Source: Planoprotostelium fungivorum (Eukaryota > Evosea > Variosea > Cavosteliida > Cavosteliaceae). From it: a DNA stretch of 55,873 nt. The position numbers and the translations under genes are program-made. The stretch lies in NCBI GenBank assembly GCA_003024175.1, contig MDYQ01000352.1, positions 1-55,873 of the forward strand, given 5' to 3'. The notes under the pieces were generated by a model. It was not told the DNA's origin. It saw nothing but the letters and a program-made list of their open reading frames with translations, and did no database searches. Within the stretch, counting starts at the first letter, position 1; each line of letters opens with the position of its first letter. Shown here one piece after another: positions 46,301-55,873 of this stretch.

Positions 46301-47499
46301 GACGAGGACCCTTACCGTGAGAAGATGCTGAGGGCGAAATTCAACAAGGAATTCGGTGATTTCGTTCGTAAAGTGCAAGACCAGGTGAGAGAATAAATCA
46401 TTTTTCCTTCCTTTTAATCTTTCCACCAGGTGCAAGGCTTCGAGTTTGACCTTCCATTCCGTGACTTAGGTTTCGATGGTGTACCGGGCCGTAATCAAGT
46501 CTTCCTGCAGCCCACCGTCAACTGCCTCATCTCCGTTGTAGAGCAACCACCCTTCGTCCTCACTCTGTCCGACGTCGAAATCGCATCCTTTGAGCGTGTC
46601 CAGGTGTCTCTCACAATGATTTTATTTCATTTTATTCTTGTTCGTCGAGAAATTTCCTGACGGAGACCTAGTTTTCGCTGAAAAACTTTGACGTGGTCTT
46701 CATCATGAAAGATTACGACAGACCACCGATACACATCAACCTCATCTCTACTGAACATCTTCCCACCATCAAGGAGTGGCTAGAGTGAGTGTCGCACATA
46801 CGTCTAAACGATCACTCATGATGAGCAGCTCGCGTGACATCAAGTACTATGAGGGACCTCAATCTTTCAACTGGACTCGTATCATGGCAGACATCAAGAA
46901 GAATCCGGTGAAATTCCACACGGAGGATGGAGGATGGTCCTTCTTGAACAACGACGAAGGCAGCGGTGACGAGGAAGGCCCAGATTCTGAAGAAGAGGTG
47001 ATTGCATTCTCTCATTCATTTCCACTTCTCCTCAACTTTTGTCCGATATTCCCGGAAATTCGATCTCGCTTACAAATTTATTCTATTTTATTCTAAAACT
47101 CGACAGGGAGACGAAAACTTTTCAGATGAAGAGTTCGGTGGAAGCGACAGTGAAGAGGATGCATTCAGTGATGTCGACTCCGATGATGATGGAGACGAGA
47201 GCGGCGATGCCTCCGAGAGTGAAGAAGATGAAGAAGATGACTGGGACGTCATGGAAGAGAGGGCGAAGGCAGAAGATGCGAGGGCCCTCCAGAAGAGGGG
47301 AAGAGGAGACTTTAGTGATGATGAGAACGACAGGAAGTCGAAGAAATCAAAGACATCCTCTTCTTCGGCCAAGCCTTCTTCTTCGGGCAAACCTCCTTCT
47401 TCTTCTGCAAAGCCAGTGGGTAAGCCATCCTCTTCTGGCAAACCTTCTGGTAAACCTTCCGTGGGAAAGCCTTCGTCTAAGCCTCTGGGTAAGAGGTAG
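43386..47499 (+). CDS. SPT16: SPT16, large subunit of the FACT histone chaperone
   Basis: Starts [20 protein letters not shown] and after an intron continues [19 protein letters not shown], matching the family start. The pseudo-aminopeptidase domain includes [36 protein letters not shown] and [11 protein letters not shown]. The middle domain includes [36 protein letters not shown] and [17 protein letters not shown]. Then come [18 protein letters not shown] and [17 protein letters not shown]. The C-terminus is the acidic histone-binding tail ([20 protein letters not shown]), followed by an unusual [15 protein letters not shown]-type repeat tail in place of the usual basic KKRK end. FACT removes and restores H2A-H2B during transcription and replication. 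About eighteen introns; at least six carry the dispersed 9-mer, including one perfect palindrome. An SSRP1/POB3 partner is not in this window. Confidence 0.95.
45222..45237. repeat. Perfect 16-bp palindrome TCTACAACGTTGTAGA
   Basis: Lies in the middle of a 49-nt SPT16 intron (donor GTGAGATCACC, acceptor CCCCCCGCAG). It contains the dispersed 9-mer on both strands. Confidence 0.95.
46254..46269. repeat. Near-perfect palindrome copy TCTACAACGATGTAGA
   Basis: One mismatch from the 16-bp palindrome, inside the 40-nt SPT16 intron that begins GTGGGTTCA at about 46246. Confidence 0.85.
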
Positions 47500-47695
47500 T
47501 GGAGAAGAGACAATATAGAACGAGACAGTGACTCTTCATCTTCTCATGTGATGATCTGTGACGGTGATGAAGATAGTTTAGATTTGAGTTTGATCGTGAG
47601 GAGGTCTACGATTCACATCAAGTTATGTCTAAATAGACACGTTGTAAAGAACCCCGCTTCTTCTATCCGTTTAATCTCACAAAATCATCAGAGCC

Positions 47696-48646
47696 ATGCA
47701 CATGCGCTCCTCTCAATTGATACGACACATCTCGACGCCTTCCCTAAGGCATTCTTCATCCTCAATACCAACTTGGGCATCTAAAGAGGCGCACTCTTCC
47801 ATTCTCAGTCTCTCCGATCGACCTCCTCAGCTGCGTTGCCAACTGATCGATCTCAATCAAGTCACTCTCTTACGTCAGCTATTATCGGACATCACATGTA
47901 CCCCCATCATTCACGATCACACACTTCACGCTTGGGAGCACCTCGTATATTTCACTCCTCATGTAACCTTGTCCTCTCTCGGGCCAGATGGGTCAGACAC
48001 ATCATACAACCCGAGAGGTCCATTTCAACGCAGAATGTGGGCTGGAGGTACCATCGAGTTACGAAACCCGCTCCAAATCGGTGTAGAGACTTGGGAGAGA
48101 ACGACATTAGAGGATGTGCAGCTGAAGAAAACGAGAGACGATCAAGAGATGATCATCGTATGGGTCAGAAAAGAGTTTGGACAAGATGAAGAAACGAAAG
48201 TCATCGATCGAAGGAGTTGGCTGTTTCGGAGGGCACATCACGAAGTCAAGGTCCCAGGTATCAATCAAATCAAGGGAGATGCACCAGCCATTCTTCACGG
48301 CAATCGGCCTTTATCCCTATCTCAGAGTCAAGAGACACTCTTCCGCTACTCTGCCTTGACTTACAATGCCCACCGCATCCATCTGTGCGATGATTGGGCC
48401 AGACGAATGGAAGGACAGGGCGGACGAGTCGTTCACGGACCTCTTAATCTATCTCTCCTGCTATTCAAGAGGTTATTGGATGGGGGGAAGATGGAGAACA
48501 TGAGGGTGGAATACAGAGCGAAGAATGCGGTGTGTGAAGGTGAAGAGTATTGGGTTGGAGAGGGAGGAGACAAGATGCTTGCCGTGAAGACTGATGGAAC
48601 CGTCATCATGGAAGCTGATGTGAAACCTTGTGGAGAAGAGGAATGA
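47696..48646 (+). CDS. Mitochondrial hotdog-fold hydroxyacyl dehydratase (HTD2/MaoC-like)
   Basis: A single uninterrupted frame of 316 codons, unusual next to intron-dense neighbours. The N-terminus is basic and Ser/His-rich without acidic residues (MHMRSSQLIRHISTPSLRHS), a good mitochondrial targeting signal. The first half has GPFQRRMWAGGTIELRNPL. The second half is the MaoC/HTD2 signature: FRYSALTYNAHRIHLCDDWA with the catalytic Asn-x-x-His type pair, then GRVVHGPLNLSLLL. It fits the 3-hydroxyacyl-thioester dehydratase of mitochondrial fatty acid synthesis (HTD2) or the related mesaconyl-C4-CoA hydratase group; the sequence alone does not separate these. Absence of introns suggests retrocopying or a later acquisition. 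Confidence 0.82.
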   Translation: MHMRSSQLIRHISTPSLRHSSSSIPTWASKEAHSSILSLSDRPPQLRCQLIDLNQVTLLRQLLSDITCTPIIHDHTLHAWEHLVYFTPHVTLSSLGPDGSDTSYNPRGPFQRRMWAGGTIELRNPLQIGVETWERTTLEDVQLKKTRDDQEMIIVWVRKEFGQDEETKVIDRRSWLFRRAHHEVKVPGINQIKGDAPAILHGNRPLSLSQSQETLFRYSALTYNAHRIHLCDDWARRMEGQGGRVVHGPLNLSLLLFKRLLDGGKMENMRVEYRAKNAVCEGEEYWVGEGGDKMLAVKTDGTVIMEADVKPCGEEE

Positions 48647-48757
48647 ATAGATGTATTTAGGATGATTTATTCAGGTTTCATATATCATTCGATCGTGCAC
48701 GATCTCTCACTATTGTCGTGGGCTTCATATCGTGTTGAATAGTGCTGGAGCGTATTG

Positions 48758-48874
48758 TCAAATTGCCCTTGAGCGATCTTCGATGATTGCACCTCTCTGT
48801 CTCAACTCTTCTCGTGCTATTTCAAATCCACTCTCCTCTTGTTCGTAAGGGCCTGTAGACGTTTCTGAACTCAT
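48758..48874 (-). CDS. Possible small protein or first exon (weak)
   Basis: A 38-codon frame starting MSSETSTGPYEQEESGFEIA and running on into REELRQRGAIIEDRS. Composition looks coding (acidic/helical), and a second frame just downstream (HYSTRYEAHDNSERS) could be a following exon. An AATAAA on this strand at about 48665-48675 would suit a 3' end. No family was recognised, and it could also be chance. Confidence 0.25.
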   Translation of the reverse strand: MSSETSTGPYEQEESGFEIAREELRQRGAIIEDRSRAI

Positions 48875-49108
48875 TTGAACAACGATGGCTGTGAAAGATT
48901 CATCAAAGCGGAGTTATAGCGTCCATTTTGAACACCATGAGAAAAAAGAGGTCTGTATACAGACCCTTTCTCTATCCAACTTCTATGAATTGAGCCAGGC
49001 GGGAGATCAGGCGCGGCTGGTAATTGTGACGCAAGCTCGATTTGTCGACAACCGAGACCGAGAGGTTGCAGGCTATTTATTCCCGCATCGTGAGCAGAGG
49101 GCTAAAAG

Positions 49109-49774
49109 ATGGTGTGGACCTTCTATACTGCAGTCGTTCTCTCGTTGACATTCTCAGGGTCTCTTAGCTATCATCCGCAAGCTGAAGAAGTCTGACCGAC
49201 AAGTGCGCATCTTGCTGTTGGGTCTGGATAATGCTGGAAAGACGACCATTCTGAAGCGACTCTCTGATGAGGAGATTGACAACATCACACCCACACAGGG
49301 TTTCAACATCAAGTCCGTCTTGTATGAGGGATTCAAACTCAACGTGTGGGATATTGGAGGACAAAAGACTATTCGTCCATACTGGAGAAACTACTTCGAC
49401 TCTACTGACGCTCTGGTGAGATTTCACACGTCATTTCCCTTTGGCTCATGTGATTCGACAGATCTACGTCGTAGACAGTGCAGATCAGAGAAGATTGGAA
49501 GAGACCGGACATGAGTTGAGTCTCTTGCTAGAGGAGGACAAATTAGAGAACGTCCCCGTCATGATCTTCGCCAACAAGCAGGATTTAGACAACGCCCTTC
49601 CATCGAAGGAAATTGCAGAGACTCTCGAGTTGGTGACGATTCGCAACCGACAGTGGCAGATCCAGCCTTGCTCAGGTAATGTGAATCATCACCTCTCTGA
49701 TTAACCCGTTCACAGCCAAGACTGGTGAGGGATTATCAGAGGGTATGGAGTGGATCGTGAAGGTTATCAAGTAA
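49109..49774 (+). CDS. ARL3: ARL3-type small GTPase
   Basis: The start ATG (49109-49111) is followed at once by an intron (49112-49157), giving [12 protein letters not shown], the exact family N-terminus. G-motifs are all present: P-loop [16 protein letters not shown], switch I Thr in [42 protein letters not shown] and [27 protein letters not shown] and the end MEWIVKVIK also match. ARL3 and ARL2 are close; GFNIKSV and [10 protein letters not shown] favour ARL3, which releases lipidated cargo in the cilium in flagellates. Five exons, stop TAA 49772-49774. The palindromic-looking TCTACGTCGTAGA at 49468-49480 here is just coding for IYVVD. Confidence 0.92.
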
Positions 49775-50067
49775 ATGAAAAGGTTATACGATAAAGCATA
49801 CCGTGAACGGTTACTCTTCTTCACGATGATCGAATATTACAGCACTCGTTTTATGTCTATGGATCACCACTTGATCCTGATCTCTGTTACTCTTGTTGAA
49901 GGACGTCGATGATGTTCTCTCATGTCGTCGTGATGGACGCTGCATCTTGAATGTAGGATGCCATCGCGGCCTGAAGAAGTAATGAGGCCGCAAGTCCCAA
50001 CGAATTCTTTCCTTTGAACGACCAGTGCCGTAGAAACAATAAAATGCGATCCTTTCGATTTATTGAA

Positions 50068-51457
<1,390 letters not shown>

Positions 51458-51993
51458 GTTTGCTGATGTTGTGGTTTTGATGTTCGGGTGTCGGAATCAT
51501 ATTACAAACCGAGAATTTTCCTGACCTCCGACGTCGGAGGGCTGTGAAACGTCCACGAAAGTTCACAGCGGGCGGTGCTATCGAGTTTTCGATTCTACAA
51601 CGAGCTCTGCAATAGACACCGTACTGCGTATCATCTTGTGTGGTCCCAAACTTCACCGCTGTTGAGACTTTTACTTGGTCTGACGGAATACTTGTGACCC
51701 GACGACTTTGAAATAAATCCAGCCCACGCGTGGGGAGTCTCAAAACTTCCTAATTTTTTGCGTTATAAAACCGTGTTTTCAGGTGCTACCACACGTTATG
51801 ATACCGCGCTTTCTTATGTGATATGGGTCAATTGTACCCGGAGGTGTCAAAGTTGACAGGACGAGGTTCAGCGGAAGCAGACCACGTGACTCCTTCGTCA
51901 TTGAAACTCAGCCGAGCGTGGACATCATTCCAAACGATACCTACTTACGAGCAACACACAAGAACAACGACCATCATCCCACTGACGATCACG

Positions 51994-52893
51994 ATGAAAC
52001 ACGCCATCACTCTGCTGTTTCTCGCCCTCACAACTACCGCTGCGTATGCCGACAGTGTCGCCGCGGAGTCTGCATCTGCAACGAATGTGGTGATTCCATC
52101 TTCCCCCGTAGAGTCCCCCATCTACTTCACACCCGCCGCCAACTATCTTCAAAAGAAGTGTGGCTTACCTTGGCTCTATTGGTCGTTCGACAACACCAAG
52201 GAGAGAAGATGTACCGATGACTCGGGCCACGGCCGTCACGGCACATTCAACACCAATGTCTCTATCGTCGCCGGCAAATTACGTCGGGGCTGCGACTGGA
52301 AGCGCAACAGCCTCTTCTTCATCACTCTTCCCCAATTTGTGCTGGAGTCGTTCACTATGGCCACCTGGTTGCGCCTCGACTCGACCCAAGGAGAGAACAT
52401 CATCGCATCGACAAAGAGGGGCCAGTTCGACGGCTGGGAGCTGTCTCTGGACGCGAAGGCCAAGGTGATCACCTTCCATTCGTCTCACGGCGATTCGGTC
52501 CAATGGAAGTCCGACTCTCTACGCGTCGGAGCCTGGATTCACCTGGCCATCACCGTCAGCCCGACTCGCGTTAAACTCTACTTGGACGGAATCTCTAGTG
52601 GCTCGAAGGACATCGCTCGGATTGTACAGTCTGGTTCCAGTCTCTACGTGGGAGGAAAGCAACGAGCGGACCCCGTTCACGGTACTCTGGACGAGTTCCT
52701 CATCTTCGATCGCGTTCTCGACAAAGAAGAGATCACCGATGCCATGTCCAAGTACAGGAGTGCATCTTTAGTGCCCAACACCAACTGGAGCAAGCAGACG
52801 AAATCTTACGAGTGGGGAGCCGGCTGGGAGCTGGATACCAAGCACCTCACTGCTGTCAGAATGAACAGATTGCAGAACTGGTGGATATTCTAA
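51994..52893 (+). CDS. Secreted LamG/concanavalin-like fold protein
   Basis: The frame is open from 51823, but the ATG at 51994 starts a clear signal peptide (MKHAITLLFLALTTTAAYAD), so it is preferred. A linker rich in Ser/Pro/Ala leads to a LamG-like jelly-roll (Laminin_G_3 / concanavalin A-like): LYWSFDNTKERRCTDDSGHG, FTMATWLRLDSTQGENII, GWELSLDAKAKVITFHS, GAWIHLAITVSPTRVKLYLD, GSSLYVGGKQRADPVHG and TLDEFLIFDRVLDKEEITD. This pattern is typical of carbohydrate- or matrix-binding modules. No catalytic residues are evident. Intronless, stop TAA 52891-52893. Probably a secreted sugar-binding protein; the ligand is unknown. Confidence 0.8.
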   Translation: MKHAITLLFLALTTTAAYADSVAAESASATNVVIPSSPVESPIYFTPAANYLQKKCGLPWLYWSFDNTKERRCTDDSGHGRHGTFNTNVSIVAGKLRRGCDWKRNSLFFITLPQFVLESFTMATWLRLDSTQGENIIASTKRGQFDGWELSLDAKAKVITFHSSHGDSVQWKSDSLRVGAWIHLAITVSPTRVKLYLDGISSGSKDIARIVQSGSSLYVGGKQRADPVHGTLDEFLIFDRVLDKEEITDAMSKYRSASLVPNTNWSKQTKSYEWGAGWELDTKHLTAVRMNRLQNWWIF

Positions 52894-53189
52894 ACGTCCT
52901 CCACGGACGGATCTGCCGCTAATACACGAAAACATTGTAAGTCTATTTTCTCCCCTTTGTCCATTTGGAATGTGCTGTGCAGTTCCTCCTTGTACGTATG
53001 GTTGATTGAAGATTTACATTCCTTGCAGTGCTGTAGGGTGAAACGTGGTATTTAATGTTCGACGATCGAAGCTGCTGAACGTGTTACAGATGAGTGACGA
53101 TAACTTCGATGATATTATCGAGTAGGATGTTGAATATGGAACATCCTCTACAACGTAATTTTATTTTCGTAGGATATCGATCCATATGA

Positions 53190-54517
53190 TCATTCGGAGG
53201 TGGGTGCAACCAGATTCACGTGAGACACCGTAGCGCTTTGTCTTTCGGTCGCATCGAGTTTGGGATCCACCCTTTGGACGGTGTCACTGGTCACCTTGTG
53301 CGGGCTGTCGTAATTCGTCTGCAGCGCTGAATGATAGATGAATTGATGTGGTACATTGTAGACCGTCGATGACGAGTGGCTGACATCTCCAGAGGAGGGA
53401 AAGGGAGATGGATTGTACAGAGAGGGATGTGGCGCGTTGTAGATGCCGGTTTTCGTGTAACGAGCGGGGGAGGTCATCGCGGTGGGGTGAGTGTTGAGTA
53501 AGCCACCGGGTGCCATAAATACCGGTACACCTGTCACTATCAATCTCGATCAAATGGGAACCTGACGGTCCATCACTGTACGTCTGAAATCTAACGGAAA
53601 TCTGGTGGGATTACGGTTGTGACAGGCCGAAGCCATGTAACCGGATAATATCTACACTCAGTCAGACGTACGTACGTACGGAATCTCCCAAGATACACCC
53701 TTACCTTCAGAACGGAAGGACAACGTGAGAGTGTCTCCTGATCCAGACAAACGATTAGCCACAGATCTCGCTGCCTTCGCACCACGAAACGATGAGATGG
53801 CCTTTCACAGTTAGATGTCTCCATCTACAACGTTGTAGACGCTCACCCACACGGCGTCAATCTCTAATGCACCACCGAATGGCCACACGACGGTGGACAA
53901 GAGATCGAAAGCTTCGGCGACGGGTAAGAGTGACGTCGCGATGATCGCATCTCTTGTCGCCTTCTGTTTCGTTCGCATGATGTCGTTGATGAAGTCGGCG
54001 CGGAGCTAGACGTGTGAGGATCGTGATGGATGACGACATTTATCACTTGATCTTCGAGACGTTGACAATGGGAGGGTGGACGAGGATCATTTCTCTAAGA
54101 GGGACAGTGTTGGCACCTGATGTCTCTTGATGATCTCCCACGCGGGTGAGAAATTCGATGCCAGAAGATTTCGTGGCGTTCAGGGCCTGAGTGTGTTATT
54201 AATCTACAACGAGCCGGAAGATCTTCATCATACTCACGCTGCTGATGCCTCTAATGGCGGCAGACTTGGTTGTCTTCCAGGCACCTCTTCCAGGGACGTT
54301 CTTCGACTGTTTTGCCTCTTTGACCTGTGGCCAGATGATCTCGTTGCATCGGACATCTCACATCACCTCTCCCTGCCATCTTCTTTGGATCCTGTGGGCA
54401 GTTCTTTCCTTCTCTTGGGGTAGAGGCTTCCAGAGAGGTGGAGGGGGCGGTGTATAGATCATGAATCGAAGTGGAGGTCTCTTCAGACCCGGTCACGTCA
54501 TATTTAAACTGACCCAT
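53190..54517 (-). CDS. Conserved protein of unknown function (fungal/amoebal type)
   Basis: Begins MGQFKYDVTGSEETSTSIHD. The middle part has IIWPQVKEAKQSKNVPGRG, SAAIRGISSALNATKSSGIE, TVPLREMILVHPPIVNVSK, LRADFINDIMRTKQKATRD and SLLPVAEAFDLLSTVVWPFG followed by LEIDAVW and SSFRGAKAARSVA. This order resembles a family of uncharacterised fungal proteins with a hydrophobic helix pair; no biochemical role is known to me. The C-terminal exon is a disordered Tyr/Pro-rich tail (KTGIYNAPHPSLYNPSPFP, STVYNVPHQFIYHS) that ends PTSE at TGA 53190-53192. About seven introns. One holds the perfect palindrome (53824-53839) and another a CGTTGTAGA copy (54203). The junction around 54010-54060 is uncertain. 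Confidence 0.6.
53824..53839. repeat. Perfect 16-bp palindrome TCTACAACGTTGTAGA
   Basis: Second intact copy of the palindrome, in an intron of the conserved unknown gene (minus-strand donor GTGAGC six bases before it). Confidence 0.95.
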
Positions 54518-55132
54518 AATGTGAGATATATGAAATTTTATGCGCTTATATACCAATAGTTCGATCGCATATAATATGAAGCGTGCTTCCTTACTAGACG
54601 AATGTCAGAATCTAAATGAGGTCAAGCCTCTGAGAGGACGCGACTGGCAACAGGATTGCGTTAAGGAATTGTCGTAACATGGTTCTTCGGGTGGATGAGA
54701 CAGATTCTCTACGCTTCGGGCTACGGCCCATCTCCTTTTATTTCACCCGGAAGGTGATACAAGATATGATGATTCTCTCGGTCGGTAGATCAGAATAACA
54801 GCTTGTCCATTCTATTCACACATCACTGCAACATGTCACAACACTGAAGCAACCGTTCGCATTTCCATCTCCAGAGGGGGTAGTCCAGCGTTTCCCAGTA
54901 GATGTAAGATCAGCATTGAAGAGAGAGAGGAGATGTTCTGACACTCCGCCCACAGATAGATGATTGAGCAAGGACGTCCTCGTGGAATACAAGAGGTAGA
55001 GGTAAATGTTGTTTTCTGCCTTCCATCGTACAACTGATGTCTAAAAGCAGACCAACAGACGAGACATTCTTTCTTCACTACCCCAAAGTGGTTCGAACAA
55101 TCCGTCTCTTCTTCTCACCGCACTATAGGTGG
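54518..55132. other. Interval without a supported gene
   Basis: A minus-strand frame of 80 codons (54836-55078) has no recognisable family or splice context. Nothing else was seen apart from presumed promoter sequence for the unknown gene to the left. Confidence 0.35.
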
Positions 55133-55658
55133 TTGATTTCACCCGTCTCGATCTTCTCCATCATCTAAAACATCTCCTCTTGCTGACACCATCTGACCTT
55201 GTGAAGATTGTCCATCGACATGGTGATTCGGACGATGCAAAGGTATCGAATGGAGGATGAGTGTCGCTGATGAACGACGCCATCACCTCCTTCTGCATCT
55301 TCATTCATCTTTCAAGATGATCTTCACACATCAATCAAGATCATTACGAGTGAGAATCTTTTATTCGTTCAGATCGTGATGAACGTGGACCATCGTGCGA
55401 TTCTGGCTGTCTCGGGTACTTGTCCGTCTGTTCTCTACATCACAACCCAGACTCATTCAACCTCCTCAAACTGTAGAACTTCTCATCGCCCAAGCCAGGT
55501 TCTTACGCCTGGCCTATAGGGTCATGTGAGACTCTTCCAGCCGATTCAGAAGCTTCGCCTGGGGATACGCTTCCACCTCAGTCGTACCACAAGGATCCAC
55601 AGACATCTTTCATTCTGCTCCTCCTTGTCTTTTCATCTTCTGTCGCTGCTGAGCTCAT
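55133..55658 (-). CDS. Possible small multi-exon gene (weak)
   Basis: Candidate exons on the minus strand: MSSAATEDEKTRRSRMKDV then WYD|AKLLNRLEESHMTL across a 29-nt GT/AG intron, and at the other end MSMDNLHK|MMEKIETGEINHL, ending in TAG 55133-55135. Both ends look like helical coding sequence, but the middle (about 55250-55500) could not be joined in frame. It could be one small helical protein or two fragments. A competing plus-strand exon (VVDFTRLDLLHHLKHLLLL at about 55138) cannot be excluded. Confidence 0.25.
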
Positions 55659-55802
55659 CCCCGACGAGTGCATTGACGTCCGACGTGGTTGTGACTGAGA
55701 CTTCTGCGTTCTTCTTTTCGTGTTGCATGTAGAAGAGCTATAAAGGGGTTCCATCTTATGATCTGGAAATGGGTCAGATGATGTGTTGAGAAGGAAAGAG
55801 GA

Positions 55803-55873
55803 TTACTCGTTCTCCCGGACTTGTTGATCATGGAAAGCATTGTGAAGAACCCACGCTCGCACGACTTCCTCAC
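55803..55873 (-). CDS. C-terminal fragment of a gene running off the window (weak)
   Basis: From the window edge, the minus strand reads EEVVRAWVLHNAFHDQQVRE then a final NE before TAA 55803-55805. The helical, charged composition suggests a real C-terminus of a gene lying mostly beyond the window. Only 23 residues are available, so no identification is possible. Confidence 0.3.
   Translation of the reverse strand, partial: EEVVRAWVLHNAFHDQQVRENE

Noticed and set aside
48885-49148. Plus-strand 87-codon frame, MAVKDSSKRSYSVHFEH at its start, just before ARL3
   Set aside because: It overlaps the true ARL3 start exon and first intron in another frame, and the family N-terminus MGLL is obtained without it.
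49468-49480. Palindrome TCTACGTCGTAGA in ARL3 as another motif copy
   Set aside because: It encodes the invariant IYVVDSAD stretch of the GTPase, so it is explained by protein constraint.

Overview
This is a window of nuclear DNA from a free-living unicellular eukaryote, most likely an amoebozoan. Genes are dense, lie on both strands and are often only 25-250 bp apart. Nearly all are cut by many very short introns (mostly 28-60 nt, GT...AG, usually GTGAG donors). The gene set combines actin, an SPT16 subunit of FACT, MUS81, PWP1, an ARL3-type GTPase, a mitochondrial FtsZ, a two-domain membrane adenylyl cyclase, a receptor tyrosine kinase with a beta-helix ectodomain, OSCA/TMEM63 and HPPD. Mitochondrial FtsZ plus a bona fide tyrosine kinase with pectin-lyase-like repeats fits a variosean or protosteliid amoeba. 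That placement is an inference from gene content only.

Layout. 0-4 kb: 3' half of actin (+), sialate O-acetylesterase (-), an unknown helical protein (-). 4-8.2 kb: a secreted/membrane beta-helix protein (+) and a large Glu/Lys-rich coiled-coil protein (-). 8.3-14.6 kb: OSCA/TMEM63 channel (+), a small tail-anchored protein (-), WD-repeat PWP1 (+). 14.6-18.1 kb: a gene-poor island with hairpin repeats. 18.1-26.1 kb: MUS81 nuclease with an extra SAM-like domain (-), a multi-pass membrane protein (+), adenylyl cyclase (-). 27.2-29.6 kb: PH-domain protein (+). 29.6-35.9 kb: receptor tyrosine kinase (-). 36.0-37.7 kb: a PIF/Harbinger-type transposon with its two divergent genes. 38-43 kb: EF-hand membrane protein (+), degenerate REX4-like protein (-), mitochondrial FtsZ (+), F-box/ankyrin protein (-). 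43.4-49.8 kb: SPT16 (+), mitochondrial hotdog dehydratase (+), ARL3 (+). 50-54.5 kb: HPPD (-), secreted LamG-fold protein (+), conserved unknown protein (-). The last 1.3 kb holds only weak gene candidates.

The genes are a mix of housekeeping functions (chromatin, ribosome biogenesis, DNA repair, mitochondrial division and lipid metabolism, tyrosine catabolism) and sensing functions (tyrosine kinase, cyclase, OSCA channel, EF-hand, ARL3). They do not form one pathway.

The most unusual signal is not a gene. The 9-mer TCTACAACG / CGTTGTAGA occurs at about 30 places, where a random sequence of this length would have fewer than one. It sits mostly in introns, several times forming the 3' splice site itself, and twice as the perfect 16-bp palindrome TCTACAACGTTGTAGA. 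Other short palindromes (TGACGTCA, GAAATTTC) and a 19-nt T-rich module (TTTTATTTCATTTTATTCT) also recur in introns of unrelated genes. This suggests that introns here are built from a small set of dispersed modules. All exon boundaries given here were read by eye from frame, homology and splice sites; they were not computed.
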